Shown here: piece by piece, positions 1 through 11,767 of the stretch
Position numbering within the stretch: the stretch's first letter is position 1
Layout: each line of letters opens with the position of its first letter
Assembly (NCBI RefSeq): GCF_021869535.1
Contig: NW_026262668.1
Span: 10,276,348 to 10,340,347, forward strand
DNA from: Mytilus californianus
Taxonomy: Eukaryota > Mollusca > Bivalvia > Mytilida > Mytilidae
DNA length: 64,000 nucleotides
Direction of reading: 5' to 3'
The notes under the pieces: generated by a model
Database searches by the model: none
What the model was told of the DNA's origin: nothing
The model's input: only the letters and a program-made list of their open reading frames with translations
Position numbers and translations under genes: made by a program

Positions 1-1550
1 GGGGCAATATAATACAAAATGGCGGCTAGTATACGTCACAAAAGTCACGTGATGTCTGACTTAGTTGGATATGGACACGTATCAACTCAAAAAAGACTTA
101 TCTTTTCGTTTGTATGTTAATCACTCAGCTATCCAAGAATTTCAAATGTTCACTGCTTTCATAGCTTTAATTTCGTCTAGTCCATTTCTGGTCAAACGCA
201 CGCTATATATGACTCGAAATGCAATTCATGAATTCACGAAATCCGAAAAGGTCGAAAGGTTTCTCGTATTTTTTTTTTTTAATCATTTTTGTGCCTGAAA
301 GCAACAACAAAATTATTCGTTGGTTAATACGTACAGTCGAGCGTTTGTGTTTTGGCAGTTTTCATGGACTTTCCCTTTTTTGATAATAAACGCATCATAG
401 ATACCAGGATTAAAATTTGGACGCCAGGTGCGCGTTTAACTTGGAGTTCGGTATTTTTGTTATTTCCTTTTCTATTGTGTAATAATCAACTATATTACAA
501 CCGTTACTGATGTTCTTCATTTACTCAACTGACGTTTGTATTGTTTGTAAAAGTGTCTTTTTTCTTATAGGACAGATTTCTACAGCTCGATCTTATAACA
601 GAAAAAAATAGTTTATCATCCGTTTAAATTTGAATGCAGAGTATACTTGGCACTTCATTTCAAATTTCCAAATGATATGTTTTACGTAAATAAATCCCTG
701 TCGTCACTATTGAAGTTTTCCATCAAAAACTTGGTCAAAGTTATCTGCTGTCACTATTAAAGTTTTTCTTCAAAACACAAAAAAGTGTTTGGCGGGAGTT
801 CAATGTTTACAAAGAGAAATAAGACCCTAATATACTTCTCACAGAATGATTGCTTGCAATTACTGTGTATTCTGTGTATTACCATTAGGATAAGGCGAAG
901 TATTTTGTGCACAAGAGTGAAAAGCTAGGGGACAAAAAAACTGGTTGCAAAGAAGAAGACAGAAGTACCTTCAATACCTGGTCGAATTCAGGAATTATTT
1001 TAGAATGTACAAAGCGATATTCAATCTGCTTCTTAAAAAAGTGGAATCACTGATTTAAATAAATTCATCTATCATTTTTTTTCTCCCTAGCAATTTTCTT
1101 TTACTCTTACTGGATCGAACTCATCTGACTATTCCCACCAATTTTGCCATGTGCTTTTGTTTTGTAAAAAAAATGCCTCATTTCCTTATTAAGCTACACT
1201 ATGACTGACTGATTTCCGTCGAAGTCCATCCAAGTCTAGAATCTATTCCATCAAGTCCGTCAAAGTTTTGTTTGACGATCGACCCTATCCAAAAACATTG
1301 AAAAATCCTTCAAAACCTTTGTCCAAGTTTTCTTGGTCAAACTTTGATAATGACAGCGGGCCCGACCCTGAACACTCTATATAATAGTTCCCGGGAAATA
1401 ATGACAAATACCAAGGATTTATATAGTAAGTCTTATTATACAAATCCTTGCAAATACTAAATTCGGTTATTATGTATACATGTATGTAAATTGTATAATC
1501 ATTACAACTGTATATTACTGCTTATATATAAATGTTTATAATCTCATTCG
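1..1550. other. gene-free AT-rich stretch
   Basis: I see no convincing exon. The only ORFs are short, biased in composition and without recognisable domains. A motif AAAATGGCGGC at about 18-28 resembles a YY1 site, but there is no linked gene to support a promoter call. Around 1200-1370 there is low-complexity text with repeated 'tcaaag/tccatcaag' words, without clear periodicity. Confidence 0.4.
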
Positions 1551-1594
1551 ACAAATTTCGACCAGCCCGTGATGTTCACAGCACGAACTGCTTG

Positions 1595-2060
1595 TCAGTA
1601 ATAAAAGACACATTATCATGATTATGATGGGGGTTATTAACGACCTTGACTGGCTATAAAACCCTCGCACGGTCGGCTCGTGCCCGGAGGCGATTGTTAA
1701 GCATTAAATATTTTCTGTTGCAGTTAGTCAGGAACAAGTGGAAGGCGCCATTTTGGTAGGCGGCCATCTTGGTTTACGCGAGTTGTTTTGATTTTTGGTT
1801 TTTACTATTTTGATGTTTCTTTGCAGTATGGACTCCACAACGGCTTCTTCCAGGGCCAGGTTGATCAGCTGGACAGCCCGCTAACCACGACGATGTGTTC
1901 CTGGTAGATGAATCATTGACTCCGTAGTGAATGACTGCAAATTGCACTAAAACTACGATACACATAGCCCTCGGACGTCTGGGCAGCATGTGACACTCAC
2001 CCATCAACAACGGGTTTCAGAATGTCGCTGACGCGGGTTTACTGTACGGGAGCCTCATAA
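1595..2060 (+). promoter_or_regulatory. TATA-box and YY1-like motifs, possible retroelement leader or orphan promoter
   Basis: A TATA box (CTATAAAA, 1654-1661) is followed by a GC-richer segment, then by two motifs resembling YY1 sites (GCGCCATTTTGG near 1747 and GGCCATCTTGG near 1763). A splice-acceptor-like TTTCTTTGCAG ends near 1826, followed by an ATG whose ORF stops after about 17 codons. The base composition differs from the AT-rich surroundings. It could be a degenerate LTR or 5' leader of a retroelement, or a core promoter with an untranslated first exon. No partner repeat or coding region was found, so this is a tentative call. Confidence 0.25.
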
Positions 2061-2339
2061 ATCATAAACTAGTTTGTCTTAGAACCATCTGAGCAGCGTA
2101 ACATTTTGAAGCTAACGGATATTCATGCAGGAGTTAATCCAGCAAGTCCTTTCAGCTGTAAGGACTGAGACGTGACTGTGAGATGATGTGATTGGATTGG
2201 ATTGTCACATTATCACATTAAGGTACAGTATTCGACAATCAATTGATTTAACAACAGTTGATTTTTCCTTCATTTTTTAATTTAATTCAGTTAAAAAGAA
2301 TGTATTGAATAGACAACTTAACCATTGATTAATTCAACA

Positions 2340-2790
2340 AATCTTTAAGTAACGATTGAAAAACATTTGTCGAATCAATCAACTCAATTTATTCATGATG
2401 ATACTCAATCGTAACAATAGATACGATCGATGACGATTGAACGTCATATTTCAAATCAATCAACCCATATTTTTTTAAGACGAATTAAGTCTCAATCGTA
2501 ACTGTTGACAACGATTGAACATCATTTGCTGAATGAACCTTCACAGTTTGATCTTGACCACTACTCGATCGTAACGATCGATAACGATTGAAGATCATTT
2601 GTCGAATCAACCTCCACAGTTTGGTTATATTACCACTACTCGATCGAAAAGATCGATAACGATTGAACATTTTTTTGTCGATTCAATCAACTCAATGTGT
2701 TTATGATGAAGACTCGATCGTAACGATAGATACGATTGATAACGATTGAACGTTATATGTCGAATCAATCAACTCAATTTGATAATGGTA
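2340..2790. repeat. tandem array, ~75-80 bp unit with AACGATTGA core
   Basis: The core AACGATTGA (or GACGATTGA) recurs at about 2352, 2433, 2511, 2585, 2661 and 2738, so the period is 74-81 bp over roughly six degenerate copies. Units carry CGATCG and ATCGTAACGAT, which are short palindromes, plus a 'GAATCAATCAACTCAA' segment. The ORF on the minus strand here is a by-product of the repeat. Confidence 0.8.
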
Positions 2791-3244
2791 ACTATTAGTA
2801 CCATTATGATAAAGATTAAACATGATTAGTTATATTATATTTACAACTCAAGCACTGGGAGAAATGAACTCTATGAAAATAATATATGTAAGAATGGTGA
2901 ACATAACAAGTACACATAATTGAAAAATGTACAAAAGTTGTGGCACAGGAACAGCGCTTTTATTAATTTGCTGTTTGAAAGATTTTAAACACAGATAATA
3001 CCCTTTTAACCTTAATTCAAGTTTGAAGACGGTCCATATCACCGGTTTGAGCAGAATTCTTTACTAAAGTACACAGTGTCAAAACTGTACCATTGAAGAC
3101 GCACAGAACAGAGGCATTATTAACAGATGAAGGAGTATTTAGGGGGCAATACAATGTAACCTACTGGTTTCCTGGTTTTTTCATGATTCATGTTATTTCT
3201 AAAGGGCATAATTCACCAAACATCATTCCAATCAACTGCAAACT

Positions 3245-3700
3245 CTATTGAATACGATCGATACAATCGTGCTAGGTTTAAAATATAAATATAGAGTTGA
3301 CTGAGTTGATTATATTGATCAACTGTGGCACAATCGTATCGATTAAATACGATCGATACGATCGTGCTAGGTTTAATATATTAATATAGACTGAGTTGAT
3401 TCAGGTGATTATATTGATCAACCGTGGCACAATCGTAACGATTGAATGCGATCGATACGATCGTGATAGGTTTAAAATATTAATATAGAGTTGACTGAGT
3501 TGATTATACAGATCAACCGTGGTACAATCGTAACGATTGAATACGATCGCCATGATACGATCGTGCAAGGTTTGAAATATTAATATAGAGTTGACTGAGT
3601 AGATTATATTGATCAACTGTGGCCGCGACAATCGTAACGATTGAATACGATAGATACGATCGTGCTCCGTTTATAATATGAATTATACAACTGACAGAAT
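3245..3700. repeat. tandem array, ~95-105 bp unit with CGATCGATACGATCG core
   Basis: Five copies of an approximately 100-bp unit. The palindrome-rich core (ATACGATCGATACGATCGT or variants) starts near 3251, 3352, 3446, 3540 and 3644, each preceded by AATCGTAACGATTGAAT. The rest of each unit holds GTTGACTGAGTTGATTA. The core is shared with the array at 2340-2790, so the two probably have a common origin. ORFs across it on the minus strand are not genes. Confidence 0.85.
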
Positions 3701-4590
3701 TGATTACAAAAATAGCACAGTTGACTACCAGTCTCAGACAACCTATGATCACCTGTAGCTTGAAAAAGGCTCCCCGATATTTAAGTATTTGGCTGCAGGC
3801 ATAAAGATGTATATAATCCAAGTAGACTTATAACTATTTAATGGCGACTGGCAATACACAGTATACAATGCATGTCTTTTATCATAACACGTGTATCTCA
3901 TTAACATAATGAGGTCGTGTTACTAAGTCTATAGTATAAATAGATAAGGTATTTATAGCCAATACTGTTAACAATTACATCCTTTCTCTTTTAGAAAATA
4001 AGATAATGTCTTATCTTAAACTGTCAAATGAGTGTAATTAAATTTACTGTTATATACCAAGCTTAATCAATTATAAGAATATAACAGATATTAGCACATA
4101 CTTACAACTTCTCGTCCAATCAAATTGCTTATATTTGCCTTCTAATTTTCATAGTACATACTTTTCCCGTGTACTAAGTAACTACGCATGAATGACCACA
4201 AGGGTAAGATTTCATTGTATCGTAATCAAGATATTTAAAACAAAAATTGCCACTGGCTATTTTGAAATAAAATGCTGTGTTCCAAATTAAATTAAATAGT
4301 TTGTAATTAGTTTTCACGTTGATTTTTAAATATCCTCCTATTAAAATCTTTGGATCTAAAAAATGTTTTTGACAATTGCAAATTTCTTTCATTTAAATAA
4401 AGGGTAATACATATGGTTCTTTATACCTTGATTAGAGTACAACGATATCTTAAAATTATGATAATGTATCATCCATGCAATTACTTTGTACACAAAAAGT
4501 GGGTACTATGAAACCTTGTGAAGGGGAAATTAAAGCAACTTGGTGATAATTTTTTAAACTTTCTTAAGGAAGGTGATCTATTTCGTCATG

Positions 4591-4661
4591 AATTGATTGA
4601 TTTATTGATTATCGGTTGCTTAATTTCCAGTGGCAAATATTTCATGCATGTTCAGGACGAT
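4591..4661 (+). repeat. interspersed repeat fragment, copy 1
   Basis: About 60 bp, including CCAGTGGCAAATATTTCATG and then CATGTTCAGGAC, matches a second copy at 49922-49980 almost base for base. The two lie in unrelated contexts, so this is a dispersed repeat. I do not know its class. Confidence 0.7.
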
Positions 4662-4711
4662 GTCATGAATTGAAAAACTGTGATTATGTCTGAAGATAAT
4701 GTGCCAATTAT

Positions 4712-4731
4712 ATATATATATATATATATAC
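4712..4731. repeat. (TA)n microsatellite
   Basis: About ten TA dinucleotides in a row in an AT-rich setting. Confidence 0.9.
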
Positions 4732-5266
4732 ACATATTCAGATAAATCTTTTAGTTTTTACTTTGAAATAATAAAAACAAAAAACAAAAAAAACACAAAA
4801 CCTATAATCTGTGATCTATTGGTAGTTGCTTTTTAATGCCTATCTGCTAGACTATATCTATGGGGACAAACTACATTGTATCTATATGTTTCAAATTTAT
4901 TATAGCTTTAGTTTTACTGTGAAATTAAAAAATGTTTTCAAAACATGTAAAGCTTCCACTGCAATTTAATTATTGCCTGCTTTTGGTCAATTTATTTGGT
5001 CATCTTACCATGTAAGAAGAACATGTATAGTAAAACACCGCTTTATATCAATATACATACTTACACCAGCAGCTACCATCTTTTCATTCTGGAGTCAAGG
5101 GCCTTTTGGAATAACATATTTTACAATGATACTAGTGAGTAGATTTACAAAACTTCGTTAATGAGCTCCGTTTTACAAACACCTGTGATACAAGTAGTCA
5201 GCCAAAATAAACTATCAATAGACCAATTAAAAGATTACTCGAGTTGTAAATATGTGCTAAATTGGA

Positions 5267-5356
5267 TAGTCTATGAAAAGGTATATACTATGAAATTAAG
5301 AGCTCGGGGCAAGCCCCTCGCTCTAAATTTCATAGTATATACCTTTTTATAGACTA
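5267..5356. repeat. fold-back palindrome, ~39-bp arms
   Basis: The left arm begins TAGTCTATGAAAAGGTATAT and the right arm ends with its near-complement, ATATACCTTTTTATAGACTA. Arms of about 39 bp surround a short GC-rich centre with CGGGGCAAGCCCC. It resembles a minimal fold-back or MITE remnant. Confidence 0.85.
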
Positions 5357-5498
5357 ACCTAGACTTACTTTTAACATTATTTAACCAAATTAACTATAAA
5401 AATCGAATGTCTGTTTTCTGAATTAACAAATTACTTTCAAATTAATATTTTAGTTAAAGTCATTTTTACTATTCACTAAAACTCGAGTCAAATTACAT

Positions 5499-6443
5499 TC
5501 AGTTCATAACAAGGTGTTTGTATTTCGCTGGTCTTTCTATCTTTCTCCCGTAGCGTGTAACCATTAGGTCGGACGGTACCGATTCTGCTTCGTCTCTTGA
5601 ATTGCTTAGCATCTCGTTTTGATTGTCAGTTTTAGGAACATCTATATTAACTTCTATGTTCTCCGGTTCATTAAACGGTTTGTATTGTTCATTTGTTTTT
5701 CGTACGGCTCGTCGGTTTCTGCGTATCATTTGTCCATTTTCTTTTCTAAGGTCGTATGACCTTGCGCTGTGGGTGTTCGTGACAATTCCTTTTTCCCACA
5801 GTTTCTTATTTTCCGTCGCAATTCGGACAATATCTCCGCGTTTGAGTAGTTTAAGATCACTCGCACCGCGGTTGTAATAATGAGATTGTCTTAGTTTACT
5901 TTTTTCAATATTCTCGCGCACGCTTTCGGCTAGTTCCGGTTTGAGTAAACTAGATTTGGTTGGTAGCAGTGTTCGGGTTTTCCTATTCATAAGTTGTTGA
6001 GCCGGGCTATAGTTTGTATTTTGTTGAGGAGTGTTTCGATAATTTAAAATCGCAATTAAAGGATCGGATTGCGACTTTTTGGCTTTTTTCATCAAACGCT
6101 TTGCCGTTTTCACCGCGTTTTCCACCTTTCCATTCGATTGTGGATGTCTTGGGCTTGAGGTGATATGTTTAAAGTCCCATTTTTTACTGAATTCGCGGAA
6201 TGCCTCAGATGAATATTGTGGTCCGTTGTCCGAGCAAACGAATTGTGGAATTCCGTAACGCGCAAAGTGTTGTTTCAACTTGTTGATTACTGTTTTTGAT
6301 GTAGTATTTCCTAATCTGTCAATTTCAAAATAACTGCTAAAATAGTCCACCGTAATAAAGTAATCGTGATCGTTTAACGAGAATAGATCTGTCCCTACTT
6401 TAACCCAAGGTCGGTCTGGAATAACGTGTGACACTAGAGTCAT
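5499..6443 (-). CDS. Ty3/Gypsy-type retrotransposon integrase fragment
   Basis: An open frame of 314 codons encodes the core and C-terminal part of a retrotransposon integrase, the enzyme that inserts element cDNA into the host chromosome. The DDE triad is visible: Asp19 (GTDLF), Asp72 (CSDNGPQY) and Glu108 (HPQSNGKVEN), with the usual 35 residues between the second Asp and the Glu. After the core come NYRNTP and SPAQQLMNR, then a basic C-terminal segment (about residues 205-245) typical of Gypsy integrases. The N-terminal zinc-binding part, RT, RNase H, gag and LTRs are absent. The frame is closed by a stop a few codons before the first Met, next to a short palindromic insertion at 6466-6499. 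It is therefore a 5'-truncated relic with an intact core, not a whole element. Confidence 0.88.
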   Translation of the reverse strand: MTLVSHVIPDRPWVKVGTDLFSLNDHDYFITVDYFSSYFEIDRLGNTTSKTVINKLKQHFARYGIPQFVCSDNGPQYSSEAFREFSKKWDFKHITSSPRHPQSNGKVENAVKTAKRLMKKAKKSQSDPLIAILNYRNTPQQNTNYSPAQQLMNRKTRTLLPTKSSLLKPELAESVRENIEKSKLRQSHYYNRGASDLKLLKRGDIVRIATENKKLWEKGIVTNTHSARSYDLRKENGQMIRRNRRAVRKTNEQYKPFNEPENIEVNIDVPKTDNQNEMLSNSRDEAESVPSDLMVTRYGRKIERPAKYKHLVMN

Positions 6444-6465
6444 ATTCTTTTCCTTTTAATTATAG

Positions 6466-6499
6466 CAGAGACATATATACACATAATTTTATGTCTCTG
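6466..6499. mobile_element. 34-bp palindromic mini-element with CAGAGACATA ends
   Basis: The sequence starts CAGAGACATATATACACATA and ends TATGTCTCTG, so it is nearly all terminal inverted repeat. The heptamer ATTATAG precedes it directly (6459-6465) and reappears four bases after it (6504-6510), which suggests a target duplication with a small footprint. The same ends occur at 20015-20056 and on the longer element at 6625-8647. It sits at the truncated end of the integrase frame. Confidence 0.6.
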
Positions 6500-6652
6500 C
6501 ATGATTATAGTTTTATAAATTGTATGAAAAAAAACCTTCATTTTGGCAAAGTATTATGATTTTTAATTTAAATCCACAACTAAAATTAAAATATATATGT
6601 AGCCTGAAAATTCTTTAGTTCTAACAGAGACATACAATACAAAATTTACATA

Positions 6653-6837
6653 GTAGTTATTGAAAAACCGGTCATTATCGTGATATATGGACTGCCCAAA
6701 GGACAGTGGTATTGACAGACTAAGACAGCGATAATGACTGAGCCGTAGGCGAGGTCATTATCCGCCTGTCGCAGTCAATACCACTGTCCTACGGGCAGTC
6801 CATGTATCACGATAGTGACCAGTTCTTCAATAACTAT
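6653..6837. repeat. large fold-back palindrome, ~84-bp arms
   Basis: The arms 6653-6738 and 6754-6837 are near-complementary, for example CGTGATATATGGACTGCCC on the left and GGGCAGTCCATGTATCACG on the right. They are separated by a short centre containing GAGCCGTAGGCGAG. The stem would be over 80 bp with few mismatches. Confidence 0.85.
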
Positions 6838-7273
6838 TATGTTTATTTCATTGAGGAACCATGTTTTTAGAAATTTTCATAAATTCAAATTGTTCAAAAT
6901 AAACTCGAGTTATTGTACGATTTCTATAGGAAAGAGTGAAGACCAGTCATAGTGATAACTATAAGTCACTACCATTCATTCAAATAAAATTTTTCAGTAT
7001 ATAATTTTATAAATAACAAAAACATATGGTAAACAATTCAACAACTTCAATATAAAATTAAAATCAGGAAAATGTTTTATTAAAGGGACATCTCTCTAAA
7101 CAGAGAAACCACGCCCCTCCGGTCATTAACATGTAAAAGTCTGTTAACGACCGGTTTTCCGGTCCGTTTTTTTTTCTGTTAGAGACCGATAGAAATTATT
7201 ACTGAAGAATAAAGAATGTCATGTGGCCCCTTGTTATCCAATAAGAGAAGCTAATTCTTAACCGATAATAAAA

Positions 7274-8625
7274 CTGGGGCGGATCCAGGATTTTGGAAAG
7301 GGGGGGGCGAAGTATGTAAAGATCGCGGAGCGAGGCGAAAATTTTTTTGGCTAAAAAACATAAAATAAGTGTAAAATGCACTTTTTTAACGGTTCCTGAC
7401 GTGGGGCATGTATATTTTATAGTTGAAGTGTAAGGATTGGACATTTTTGATGCCGTATTCTCCCCATTAATTGTCTATTATAAAATGATTGGATGGATCC
7501 AAAGCTATGTACTAATATATTTGATGTGGGACTTGTCAGTAAAAAATTGACATGGAAAATTCTCGTTTGTTGTATGTTTAGTTAGCATAACCTCACGGAT
7601 TTCTTGTTGTAAACAAGATATACGCCGGGCTATTCAATGAAATTTACAATACGACCGACACGAGTTAAGAAAGACAAACAAGCAATTTTTATCCAAATGT
7701 TTGGTTGAAATGTTTCACCCAACAAGGGAAATGAGGGGTTCCAAATCAACCAAAGGCTACGAATGAGTCTGAAATGACAACGAATTTATGAATGACGGTC
7801 GACAAATGGAGACATAAAGGCCACACCCAGCAGGCAGGTTGCAGTCGGGCCTTGAAAAAAGTATTCATTTTATCAGTTCGACGAAACAGACATTCCGGTC
7901 AGATATGGGATTTACATGCAAACCCCTGGCCCCAAATAAATTACGCCCGTTTTTTTATATCATGTTCATTTAATGCTAAATAATTCTGTTGGAAATTTTT
8001 GTTTCTAATAGCAAAAAAGTGGACAAGATTATTGTTTTCAATCCAGATAGGGCCATAATTTTTGTTTAAGGCAAAAATCAGGGTCAGAATTTTTTCTCGC
8101 AAATATCTCAGACTGCCCCCTCAAATTAATATTATTAATAGGCTGGGGCGTGTGGGGTTAAACATGTTTTCGTAGGTAAATAATATTGCTGTGGAACTTT
8201 TTCATGAGAGTGTAATAGAGTATTACTTTCTGTTTGGTGGAGTTGTGAAATAGAAGTCAATAAATACGTTCTTGCTCAATCCTTTGTCGCTTTTAAGATG
8301 TCATGCTTGTCATCCTCAGCCTAAGCAATGTGTTACTGTAATTTGAATTTCAAAATGACTGAGTGACGTTTTTTCGACGCACTGGTCAACTCCACCGTAG
8401 CGAATCACATGATTTTGACATAATCAATAATATATTACAGTAAATACGAGCGAAACATATCTTTATAAGTAAAGAATTGTCGCATATTAAATACGCGGGA
8501 AATTGCAAAGTTCACGAAGTCTAGTCTGATTAATCATTTTACAAAAAAAAAAAAAAAAAAGTGCAAGCAAAAAGGGGGGGGGGGGGGGCGTACGCCCTCT
8601 ACGCCCCCCTCTGGATCCGCCACTG
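7274..8625. mobile_element. hAT-like non-autonomous element with GGCGGATCCAG ends
   Basis: The left end CTGGGGCGGATCCAGGA and the right end (reverse complement CAGTGGCGGATCCAGAGG) are inverted repeats. CAGTGGCGGATCC ends are familiar from hAT-type elements in animals. The interior has a G run at both ends (7301-7308 and 8574-8588) and no transposase frame. The flanks (TAATAAAA and TAAAATGC) give no clean target duplication. It is nested inside the element at 6625-8647, very close to that element's right end. Confidence 0.6.
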
Positions 8626-9059
8626 TAAAATGCATTATATGTCTCTGGTTCAAATTTCCCGCCAAAAATATCTTACACTGCGTGAGGTCGAGTTGAAGAG
8701 GAATATAAACAAAGGGGGATAATTTCTGTAGTTGACTAAGTAGAACTTTGAACCATTTAGTACGTGTGTACAGAACAGAATAACTTGAACTTTATCTGGG
8801 TTAAAAATATAGGACACAGTTATGCATCGGGTGGTTAGATCTTCTGTGGTAAGTTTATCATGTTTATGGTAGCTCATACCTCTGACATTTTTGTTTAACA
8901 TCCACAGATCAAGTCACAGTCGTTTGGGGGCATGGACCCATTTTATTTGTTAAACTTTTGTGAGTAAATATTCTTTAATGTGTTAGGTTCTTTTCTTGTA
9001 TTTAGTGTTTTTCTTGCGCTTATCTATACAATATTAGAATAAAAGCTTTTATATATGCT

Positions 9060-9819
9060 CATACCTGCCAACCCCTGAAACCGTCAAAGAGGGAGATCTC
9101 CCCTTGATCAGCTATGACAGCTGAGGTACAGGGGTTTGTTACAAATTGCCGGGTTTACTATCAATAGAACCTCGAAAAAAAACACTTGTAACAAACCCCT
9201 GTGATTCATGGTTATAATCTATACAACAGTATAAGGTGTGTTTTTTTTTGTTGCCTTTTTCAATACCCCTGTCAGAGTCTCAAAACTCATGACATTCCAT
9301 ATTTTGATTTTGTTGTGAGACCCACACTAAGCATGCTTTCAAACGTCGTACAGACCACCAGAAGAAACCGAAAAGTTGATTGAACATGATGTGCAAAATG
9401 AAGATTCATTGCCAAGTAAGTGTCAGTGAACTTGGTCGTAAAAATTAAAAATCTTTCATTCAGTCTGCTTGACATTTCGATTTGCAGTTATCTATTTCTT
9501 TTTTTTACACTGTTGATTGGTCCAGACAAATACCTCTCTCTTGTTGGAGTTGACATATCAGAAATGAATTTCGATTACTTATAATTTGAACTTATAAACT
9601 ACTGACCAAAGTTTTCAAATGATCGCCGATTGTTTATTAATTTCTATTGACAGTAATGAAAAAGCCAGAGAATTACGAACGCGGGTCATTCCTGGTTAAA
9701 ATATCCGAAAGCGGGAGATTCTATACTCCCACACGGGAGTGGACAAGCAAGCGGGAGATTTCCATAATTTCGTCGTTTTAGCGGGAGTCTCCTGCTCTAA
9801 ACGGGAGGGTTGGCAGGTA
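9060..9819. mobile_element. hAT-like MITE with 8-bp target duplication
   Basis: The ends TACCTGCCAACCC and GGGTTGGCAGGTA are inverted. The octamer TATATGCT occurs directly before (9052-9059) and directly after (9820-9827), a perfect 8-bp target duplication as expected for hAT-type insertion. No transposase frame is present in 760 bp, so it is non-autonomous. Near the right end there are repeated 'GCGGGAG' words. Confidence 0.75.
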
Positions 9820-9827
9820 TATATGCT

Positions 9828-11767
9828 GCTACTCTTCTTATTTTCATATTAACTCTTTTTGGAAAATAAGAGAATGGCAACATTTGACTTTTGACTTGGT
9901 GCACTTTCCCAGAAATTTCCTATGTCACAATGCTTTTGTTATAATGTAAGAACCGATTGTTGGATGACGTTGTTTACCCGGATATACCCTGGATCAACCG
10001 GTTTAACTCATTCATGAAAAACAAATCAAGATAGGTGTATATTAAGAGGTCAGGAATTAGTCCAAATAATTATTTAAATTTTGATTTTTTGCTGTATAAG
10101 GCCTTCCTGGGGCGTCAAAACAAACAATTAAAATAGCATTTCAAGATGTCATAATTATTTGGAATAGTCAGGAATAACCATTTATTGATGGATTATGGAT
10201 TATAACTCAATTCATGTATAATCCATTTGACAGTGAGATAGACCAATTGAGGTAAAATGCAGTTTTTATCACAATTTTTTTTAAGAGTAACTTGAGCATA
10301 GTTTTAAGTTGATATGTGACTAGCCACTAGATTCCCAGGCTTATACAGTTATAGGGCTACCTAGTCTAAAATGGGATTATTGCATACAGTTGTATTTATC
10401 CAGTACATACTGAAATAAAACATCCTGTCAAGTTATTATGATAGATTTGTTTAGATAACAATGTAATGGGATTTTTTGTCATGTTTGTATATCAAGTATT
10501 CAATGGCAACTTTTTGATTAATGGACACATGTATATCGTACATTGGTGCTGAGTAATTTCTAACAGCCTATAGCTATTTGAGCACAAATTTCAAATGTAC
10601 TAATTTTACATGTTTTACAACGATACAAGCAATTTTTGCTCTTTTGCAGAAAATGTAAAAATTTAAACTTGCAATGAAATTGTTAAAAATTTTCTCAATG
10701 TTAGCTTGTAGTAGCTTTTGAGATTTTTTGAAAAAAGGTTGACAGTTTAATGATGAATGTCTCTAAGTAACACACAACTGCATGTGAAGCATGACAGTTT
10801 TAGAAGTAGTTAACAAATACTTTAATGTTTTATGATTTTAACTATGGAAACTATAGAGCAGAGCATTTTCAATTTTATACACATTGAAAACTTGTTGATT
10901 AATGCAGGATAAAGTTATTTCCACTTCAAACGAAAAAATAAACCTTTCTCAGCATTAATGTACTTGTTTTTTGGAGAAGATTAAGGGGAGATTATTCAAA
11001 CCTTAAACAAAAATATAAATGTTACAAATTTACATATACAAGTATATGATTACTTGCATCTTCAAGTAAATTAAAATGACTTGTATAAGTATTACCCCTG
11101 ACTCTTTATTTTGGCTATTAACATGATAAACTTCAGTTCAAAGGTCAAGGTACAACCTTTAGATTTAGAAATTTGTTTGGCCTTTTGTAGAATTGTACTG
11201 CAAAAGTTGGGATTATATTGCAATCAGTCTGTCCCTCCATCTGTTTGTTCAACAAATATCTTCATCACATTTTTCTCAGAAACTACTAAACAGAATCACT
11301 TTATATTTGGTCAGCAACTTGACAGCACTTGATGAGTTGTAACATGTGTAACCTTTGATGACTTTTCTAATTTATCAGATACCTACTTTCTATTTTTTTG
11401 CAGATTCTTTGAATTTTTCAATACATATATATGTTTGCCATGTTTGTTGAAAGAACATAATTAACTAAAAAAAAATCCTCAGGCTAAAAAAAAATGTATT
11501 CTCGTTTCATACCTCCTTCCAGAAAAAATATTGAGTATGTAGATAAAATGGTCATATTCTCAAAGACTGTATACTAGGGAAATGATCTGATCACCAAAAA
11601 TATCTGAACTTCAACATTGCTTAACCAATAGTTTCCAGAATATGTGTAAAAAAGATACGAAATATACCAAAGTGATATTCAAACTCATAAGTCCAAAAAC
11701 AAACTTACAATGCCATGGCAAAAAATAAAAAAAATGATGAAAAAACAAACAACAGTTACTTACACAA
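9828..11767. other. gene-free AT-rich stretch upstream of CRAT
   Basis: No exon is recognisable. The ORF at about 11111-11332 has no domain and overlaps text (ACATTTTTCTCAGAAACTAC) that recurs in variant form near 35690 and 37912, so it is a dispersed repeat. This stretch probably belongs to an intron of CRAT or its upstream flank. Confidence 0.4.

Larger units (their letters stand above)
6625..8647. mobile_element. DNA-transposon-like element with CAGAGACATA terminal inverted repeats
   Basis: The left end CAGAGACATACAATAC and the right end (reverse complement CAGAGACATATAATGC) form an inverted repeat of about 23 bp. Flanking heptamers GTTCTAA (6618-6624) and GTTCAAA (8648-8654) match at 6 of 7 bases, consistent with a 7-bp target duplication. 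No transposase is visible. The interior holds a large palindrome (6653-6837) and a second nested element (7274-8625), which accounts for most of the length. The superfamily is not assigned. Confidence 0.6.

Noticed and set aside
2485..2670. Minus-strand ORF with FNRYRS repeats
   Set aside because: Frame through the 78-bp array.
3401..3821. Two minus-strand ORFs near the GATCG array
   Set aside because: They cover repeat units and show no domain; one ends where the array ends.
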